Below are positions 60,105 to 64,000 of a stretch of 64,000 nt of DNA, piece by piece (within the stretch, counting starts at the first letter, position 1; each line of letters starts with the position of its first letter). Both the position numbers and the translations under genes were made by a program. This DNA is from Granulosicoccus sp036478595 (GTDB lineage Bacteria > Pseudomonadota > Gammaproteobacteria > Granulosicoccales > Granulosicoccaceae), in assembly GCA_036478595.1 (NCBI GenBank), contig JAZGEF010000011.1:1-64000 (forward strand), given 5' to 3'. The notes beneath the pieces were generated by a model. That model had not been told where the DNA came from and ran no database searches. It saw nothing but the letters and a program-made list of their open reading frames with translations.

Positions 60105-61265
60105 CTAGAACGAACGTGGTAGATCAAGTATGTGTTCAGCCACATAGGAAAGAATTAAGTTGGTGGAAATAGGCGCTACTTGATAGAGCCGTGTTTCGCG
60201 AAATTTGCGTTCAACATCATATTCAGCAGCGAAACCATAACCACCATGAAACTGAATGCAAGCATTGGCTGCCTCCCAGGAGGCGTCAGCTGCCAGCATT
60301 TTGGCCATGTTTGCCTGCGCACCACAATTTTCGTTTGCATCAAAACGTTTACAGGCTTCAAATCGCATCAAATTGGCAGCTTCGGTGTTGATAAATGCCT
60401 TAGCAATTGGAAACTGCACACCTTGATTTTTGCCAATTGGGCGATCAAATACAATGCGCTCTTTTACATAGTTAGACACTTTTTCAATGAACCAGTAAGC
60501 ATCACCAATACATTCGGCTGCTATCAGTGTTCGTTCTGCATTTAAGCCATCGAGAATGTATCGAAACCCTTTACCTTCTTCGCCAATTAGATTTTCTACA
60601 GGGATTTCCAAGTTGTCGAAGAAAAGCTCATTAGTTTCGTGATTGACCATATTACGGATTGGCCTGGCTTCCAACCCATTGCCGATAGCATCGCGTAAGT
60701 CGACGATAAACACGGAGAGCCCTTCAGATTTTCGTTTGACTTGTGCAAGCGGTGTTGTTCGCGCCAGTAAAATCATTAAATCCGAATGCTGAATGCGACT
60801 GATCCAAACCTTTTGGCCATTGACGATGTATTTATCACCTTGTCGAACCGCCATAGTTTTTAGTTTGGTGGTGTCGGTACCCGTTGAGGGTTCAGTGACT
60901 GCCATGGATTGCAGTCGCAGTTCACCTGCGGCTATCTTGGGTAGGTAGTGCGCTTTTTGCTTGTCCGAGCCGTTGCGTAGCAGTGTACTCATGTTGTACA
61001 TTTGTCCATGGCAATGACCGGCATTGCCACCGTTTCGGTTAATTTCCTCCATGATGATAGACGCTTCGGTTAAGCCGAGGCCGGAGCCACCAAACTCTTC
61101 CGGAATCATCGCCGCCAACCATCCAGCCTCAGTTAAGGCCTTCACGAATTCATCTGGATAGGTGGCGGCTTCATCATGCGCACGATGATATTCAGGCGGG
61201 TACTGAGTGCACAGATCCCGTAGTGCCATCCGCAGTTCCATATGACTATCACTAATGCATTGCAT
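60105..61265 (-). CDS. Acyl-CoA dehydrogenase family flavoenzyme
   Basis: A 386-residue enzyme from ATG 61265 (family start ELRMALRDLCTQYPPEYHR); a longer frame overlaps the DUF1185 gene and is rejected. FAD/substrate motifs are present: MAVTEPSTGTDTTKLKTMA, YIVNGQKVWIS and IQFHGGYGFAAEYDVERKFRE. The usual catalytic region Y-E-G-T near the C-terminus is replaced by QVAPISTNLIL, so the general base must lie elsewhere or the enzyme does different chemistry (several such proteins are monooxygenases or nitro/amine oxidases). It is the fifth gene of the operon. Confidence 0.85.
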   Translation of the reverse strand: MQCISDSHMELRMALRDLCTQYPPEYHRAHDEAATYPDEFVKALTEAGWLAAMIPEEFGGSGLGLTEASIIMEEINRNGGNAGHCHGQMYNMSTLLRNGSDKQKAHYLPKIAAGELRLQSMAVTEPSTGTDTTKLKTMAVRQGDKYIVNGQKVWISRIQHSDLMILLARTTPLAQVKRKSEGLSVFIVDLRDAIGNGLEARPIRNMVNHETNELFFDNLEIPVENLIGEEGKGFRYILDGLNAERTLIAAECIGDAYWFIEKVSNYVKERIVFDRPIGKNQGVQFPIAKAFINTEAANLMRFEACKRFDANENCGAQANMAKMLAADASWEAANACIQFHGGYGFAAEYDVERKFRETRLYQVAPISTNLILSYVAEHILDLPRSF

Positions 61266-61296
61266 GTATGTTAAGCCTTTAGTGCTAAGCGAGTGA

Positions 61297-61899
61297 TTAT
61301 ACCTTCGCTGGGTTTTCAACATCCGCACCGATATCGGCAAGATCCTGATAACGATCGCCAATACGATGATGCGGACGTCCTCCGATGGAACCACCAAACG
61401 CGACTAGTAATTCATCGTGAGCAGGTGCGTCATGGATAGACATCTGTATCGTGAGATAATGAGAGCGACGACCGGTATCGTGCTTATCCATTAGCGGGAT
61501 TTGCAATTGCGAGTTGGCGGGGCCACGTGTATTGGTAAACCCAAGATAGCTCTTGGCATCCACTGCTTGGCGGTAGAAGTTTCCGTAGTGCAGTGTGTGG
61601 ATCAATGCAGAGGCATGCTCGAGTTCGCAATCGGTACCGGCCATGCAGGCTTTGCCATAAGCTTCTATTTTGTCTCCGCCGCCAGCTAAGTCGATGATTC
61701 GCTCTGTTAGTATTTTTCCAAGCTTTGGCCCAAACTCGCGAATGACGGGCATTAGATCTTCAACATAACCCAGGCCTGCCCAAGGGTTTTTAACCACGGC
61801 AGCCACGCCAATCAATCGCATGGCAGGATCAGCGGGTTTTGCACCCTCGTGTAGCGTGTCTTCGTCATACGTGACTAATTTGCGAATGATGAATTCCAA
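61297..61899 (-). CDS. DUF1185 (amino acid synthesis family) protein
   Basis: A 200-residue protein. TTG 61899 is chosen because AAGGAG lies eight bases upstream. The text IRKLVTYDEDTLHEGAKPADPAMRLIGVAAVVKNPWAG followed by DCELEHASALIHTLHYGNFYRQAV is that of DUF1185, named after a weak link to amino acid synthesis. Its activity is not established; it occurs in operons with flavin reductases, hydrolases and luciferase-type monooxygenases. It sits 38 bases after the flavin reductase gene, in the middle of the operon. Confidence 0.82.
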   Translation of the reverse strand: MEFIIRKLVTYDEDTLHEGAKPADPAMRLIGVAAVVKNPWAGLGYVEDLMPVIREFGPKLGKILTERIIDLAGGGDKIEAYGKACMAGTDCELEHASALIHTLHYGNFYRQAVDAKSYLGFTNTRGPANSQLQIPLMDKHDTGRRSHYLTIQMSIHDAPAHDELLVAFGGSIGGRPHHRIGDRYQDLADIGADVENPAKV

Positions 61900-61937
61900 G
61901 TTTATCTCCTTAATATAAATATAGGCTTAGTGCTTTG

Positions 61938-62876
61938 TTACTTCAGCGCGTGTAATACGCCTTCGACCTCATCGCCCATATAAATGGCAAACTGATTGGT
62001 TCCGTATTCTTTGTCGAAGCGTTTCAACATAATTTTCAGCGGTTCATAGCTGATGCGCTCCCACGGTATGGCTTTAATTGGGAAAAAGCGATAGCCTGCT
62101 GGTGCCGATCCGGTCGCGTGTCCGCGATAGTAGATTGTCACTGAGTTTTCCTGTTTGTCTTCAAAGACAGCATAAACAACATCGATTACACCGAGCAACG
62201 GTGCCGCGTTATAGCGCTGCGTTAAAATTTGCAAGCTTACATCACCGCCCTGGCGACCAATTTCGGGAATGCTCAGGAGGCCGGTATTTTCATCTTCGCG
62301 CAAAAGCACCGTATCGTTTTGTTGGAATAAGGCACCCATGACCGTGTGTGCATTACCAGCGATAGCATCGACCAGTGTTTGCTCAACCTCCAAATTAAAA
62401 TAATTACCAGCAAAGTAACCAAGGGGCTGGCCTTCGCGGGCGCCAAAGTCTTCAACCTGCCCCATGAGAATGACATGGTCTCCGGCTTCAACAATACTGT
62501 GTTGTGCGCAATCAAACCATGCAAGTGCATCATTGATTAATGGCGCACCCGATTGCGCTGCGTGCCTATTCGCTACCGTAAATTTGTCTGCTCTTTGGGA
62601 GGCAAATAAATTTGATACCTCGGTTTGATCATCGCCCAATACGTTTATCGAAAAATGCGATGCGCCACAAAACACATCGAAACTAGCCGCCGACTTAGCG
62701 ATGCATACCAGTACAAGTGGTGGATCAAGTGATACCGACGTAAACGAATTTGCAGTAAATCCACGTGGTGTACCATCAGCTTCGTGGCTTGAAATAACGG
62801 TTACGCCTGTCGCGAATTTTCCAAGTGCGTGGCGAAAGGATTTTATATCGATGCCGCTTTGTGCTTGATTAGCCAT
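61938..62876 (-). CDS. Flavin reductase (RutF/HpaC type) with Nudix-like C-terminal extension
   Basis: A 312-residue protein from ATG 62876. Residues 1-165 are a normal FMN-binding split-barrel flavin reductase: FRHALGKFATGVTVISSHEADGTPRGFTANSFTSVSLDPPLVLVCI and GASHFSINVLGDDQ. The last 145 residues are extra. Text like MGALFQQNDTVLLREDENTGLLSIPEIGRQGG resembles a Nudix fold whose catalytic box has been lost. The reductase would give reduced flavin to a monooxygenase; the HpaB-type enzyme at 52 kb or a gene past the window end are candidates. Its start overlaps the hydrolase stop by eight bases. Confidence 0.85.
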   Translation of the reverse strand: MANQAQSGIDIKSFRHALGKFATGVTVISSHEADGTPRGFTANSFTSVSLDPPLVLVCIAKSAASFDVFCGASHFSINVLGDDQTEVSNLFASQRADKFTVANRHAAQSGAPLINDALAWFDCAQHSIVEAGDHVILMGQVEDFGAREGQPLGYFAGNYFNLEVEQTLVDAIAGNAHTVMGALFQQNDTVLLREDENTGLLSIPEIGRQGGDVSLQILTQRYNAAPLLGVIDVVYAVFEDKQENSVTIYYRGHATGSAPAGYRFFPIKAIPWERISYEPLKIMLKRFDKEYGTNQFAIYMGDEVEGVLHALK

Positions 62877-63687
62877 GAGTTTGTTCTGCATATACACGAT
62901 ATAAAAAAGCGAGAAGGTGTTTGTTAAATAGTTCAGGCGCTTCAACCATAGCCATATGTCGAAGCCGGGGTAGCACTACCAAGGTTGATCCTGAAATTTC
63001 AGCCGTGATGGCTTGCGACATCTCAGGCGAATTGCCGTAATCCTCTTCGGCGGTCATGACCAGAGCGGGACAGTTGATCGGAGGTTCTGGTGCAATTAAT
63101 TCGTTTACGCCGCTGACTAATACTTGGTAGTTGCTAGGATAGTACTCCTTGTTGTTGGCAAGGATTGTTGTGCGAACCCATTGCATGATCATGGGGTTGG
63201 CATCATGAAAAGGTGAGGTGAACCAACGAGACAGCGCCGCGTTCACTGTTGCCTCGGGGCCATCTTTTTGTGACTGGTAAACACGGTTTTGAATGGCGTC
63301 ATGAGCCGCGGCATCGCGTTTGTGAGCAGAGTTTAAAATGGCAACAGCCCAAAGCTTGCTTGGAAAATCCATGGCAAAGCGCCTGGCAATCATGCCACCG
63401 AGGGAGAAGCCGGCAACGGCTGCATGTTTAATGTTAAGTTCGTCCAACAGTTCGGCAAGTTGTCTTGCGAACATTGTTAGGCTGGGTGTTTCAATAGGGG
63501 GTGAAGACTGGCCCATTCCGATTAGGTCGTATGTGAGCACGGTATAACATTGGCCAAGTGCATCAATTTGCCAGCGCCACATGCCCTGATCAAGGCCAAG
63601 GCCGTGGATTAACACAACAACAGGCCTACCACTTCCATGGACTTTATATCGGGTGCCATTGGCAGCTGTGCCTAAATCAGTTGACAT
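62869..63687 (-). CDS. Alpha/beta hydrolase, RutD/PcaD-like
   Basis: A 272-residue hydrolase from ATG 63687. It has the oxyanion HG motif in LIHGLGLDQGMW, the nucleophile elbow GFSLGGM (Ser in AVAGFSLGG), an acid in TAEEDYGNS and the catalytic His in RLRHMAMVEAPE. In the Rut route RutD speeds aminoacrylate or carbamate hydrolysis; PcaD opens an enol-lactone. Flanked by RidA (overlap 11 bases) and flavin reductase (overlap 8 bases), which supports one coupled unit. Confidence 0.86.
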   Translation of the reverse strand: MSTDLGTAANGTRYKVHGSGRPVVVLIHGLGLDQGMWRWQIDALGQCYTVLTYDLIGMGQSSPPIETPSLTMFARQLAELLDELNIKHAAVAGFSLGGMIARRFAMDFPSKLWAVAILNSAHKRDAAAHDAIQNRVYQSQKDGPEATVNAALSRWFTSPFHDANPMIMQWVRTTILANNKEYYPSNYQVLVSGVNELIAPEPPINCPALVMTAEEDYGNSPEMSQAITAEISGSTLVVLPRLRHMAMVEAPELFNKHLLAFLYRVYAEQTHG

Positions 63688-64000
63688 TCGGATTGTAAGC
63701 CACCACTTCAACTTCAACGCGTGCATCAATCAGCAATTGATTGAGCACGGCTGACCTGGCAGGTGGATCTGTCGGGAAATATTCGCCGTATACGGCATTG
63801 AACCCTGGAAAATCATCGCGCTCACGTAGCCAGACCATGGCCTTCACCACATCGCTCATCTCGCAATCGGCCAAAGCCAGTGTTGCCTTGATCTCTTCAA
63901 GCACCGCACGGGTTTGCGCTTCAATGGTGCCTTCCAGCATTATCTCCCCGTTATAAAAAGGCAGCTGACCGGTCAGAAAAACATAATCACCGGCCCGGAT
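63677..64000 (-). CDS. RidA family protein, 5'-truncated by window edge
   Basis: The frame stays open to base 64000 (108 codons seen). Text: DYVFLTGQLPFYNGEI, then AVLEEIKATLALADCEMSDVVKAMVWLRE and FPTDPPARSAVLNQLLIDARVEVEVVAY. The PPARSAV stretch carries the Arg of active RidA proteins. It is first of the operon as seen, and probably acts like RutC on an aminoacrylate-type or enamine intermediate. Its stop overlaps the hydrolase start by 11 bases. Confidence 0.85.
   Translation of the reverse strand: MRAGDYVFLTGQLPFYNGEIMLEGTIEAQTRAVLEEIKATLALADCEMSDVVKAMVWLRERDDFPGFNAVYGEYFPTDPPARSAVLNQLLIDARVEVEVVAYNPNVN

Noticed and set aside
1..64000. Mobile element or genomic island
   Set aside because: No transposase, integrase, tRNA border or flanking direct repeats were found; gene content and composition look even throughout.

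Overview
The window looks like chromosomal DNA of a free-living, heterotrophic marine gammaproteobacterium. The grounds are moderate GC, dense coding with many short overlaps, lipoprotein and Sec signals of Gram-negative type, and a gene content centred on methylated amines, marine polysaccharides and nitrogenous small molecules. The genus cannot be fixed from sequence alone. No rRNA, tRNA, phage, insertion sequence or CRISPR array was seen. Two genes run off the edges: a trimethylamine monooxygenase at the left and a RidA protein at the right.

Layout. 1-5.2 kb: the 3' part of tmm, a membrane-anchored helical-repeat protein, a DMT permease, a Nudix hydrolase and a phospholipid-type methyltransferase. 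5.3-7 kb: an exported GH16 glycanase with two duplicated N-terminal domains. 7.8-10.8 kb: a conserved but uncharacterised envelope cassette made of a TlpA thioredoxin, a DUF4266 lipoprotein with a Gly/Cys tail, a DUF3570 outer-membrane barrel and ApbE. 10.9-15.7 kb: an AtuA-like/DUF4387 pair, a DMT permease, and ureide genes allA and allE with a class II aldolase. 15.7-18.6 kb: a cupredoxin with a DUF4142 protein, an AraC regulator and a CxxC thioredoxin-fold protein. 18.7-20.3 kb: a non-pyrrolysine MttB homologue. 20.4-25.4 kb: a minus-strand GntR-DapA-like-ALDH-FAD oxidase operon. 25.5-26.4 kb: a GlxA/CdhR-type regulator. 26.8-29.2 kb: an orphan HerA-like ATPase.

29.3-37.9 kb is the most coherent metabolic block. 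It holds a LysR regulator divergent from a CntA-type Rieske oxygenase, a GcvT-like folate methyltransferase, and a complete ABC importer of the glycine betaine/TMAO type (binding protein, ATPase, fused double permease), followed by a TetR gene. The likely scheme is import of a quaternary amine or amine oxide, oxidative N-demethylation, and capture of the one-carbon unit on tetrahydrofolate. Tmm, the MttB homologue and a GbdR/CdhR-like regulator in the same window fit that theme.

38-49.5 kb is mixed: DUF2852, a GH16 lipoprotein, a signal-less solute-binding protein, aroQ, twin OmpA-like lipoproteins, an orphan TupA-like protein, murI, a PuuB-like oxidase and a Usp-SulP pair. 49.7-53.5 kb is an operon of HpaB-type monooxygenase, RidA, Rieske oxygenase and DUF1028, divergent from a LysR gene. 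54.6-58.6 kb carries msrB-msrA, a DUF6151 protein, a decayed 3-hydroxyacyl-CoA/carnitine dehydrogenase gene and a vanadium haloperoxidase-like lipoprotein. 58.7-64 kb is a minus-strand operon (RidA, alpha/beta hydrolase, flavin reductase with a C-terminal extension, DUF1185, acyl-CoA dehydrogenase, MmgE/PrpD). Its front resembles the RutC-RutD-RutF part of pyrimidine ring degradation and it probably continues past the window.

All family calls rest on reading motifs and lengths. No database search was run.
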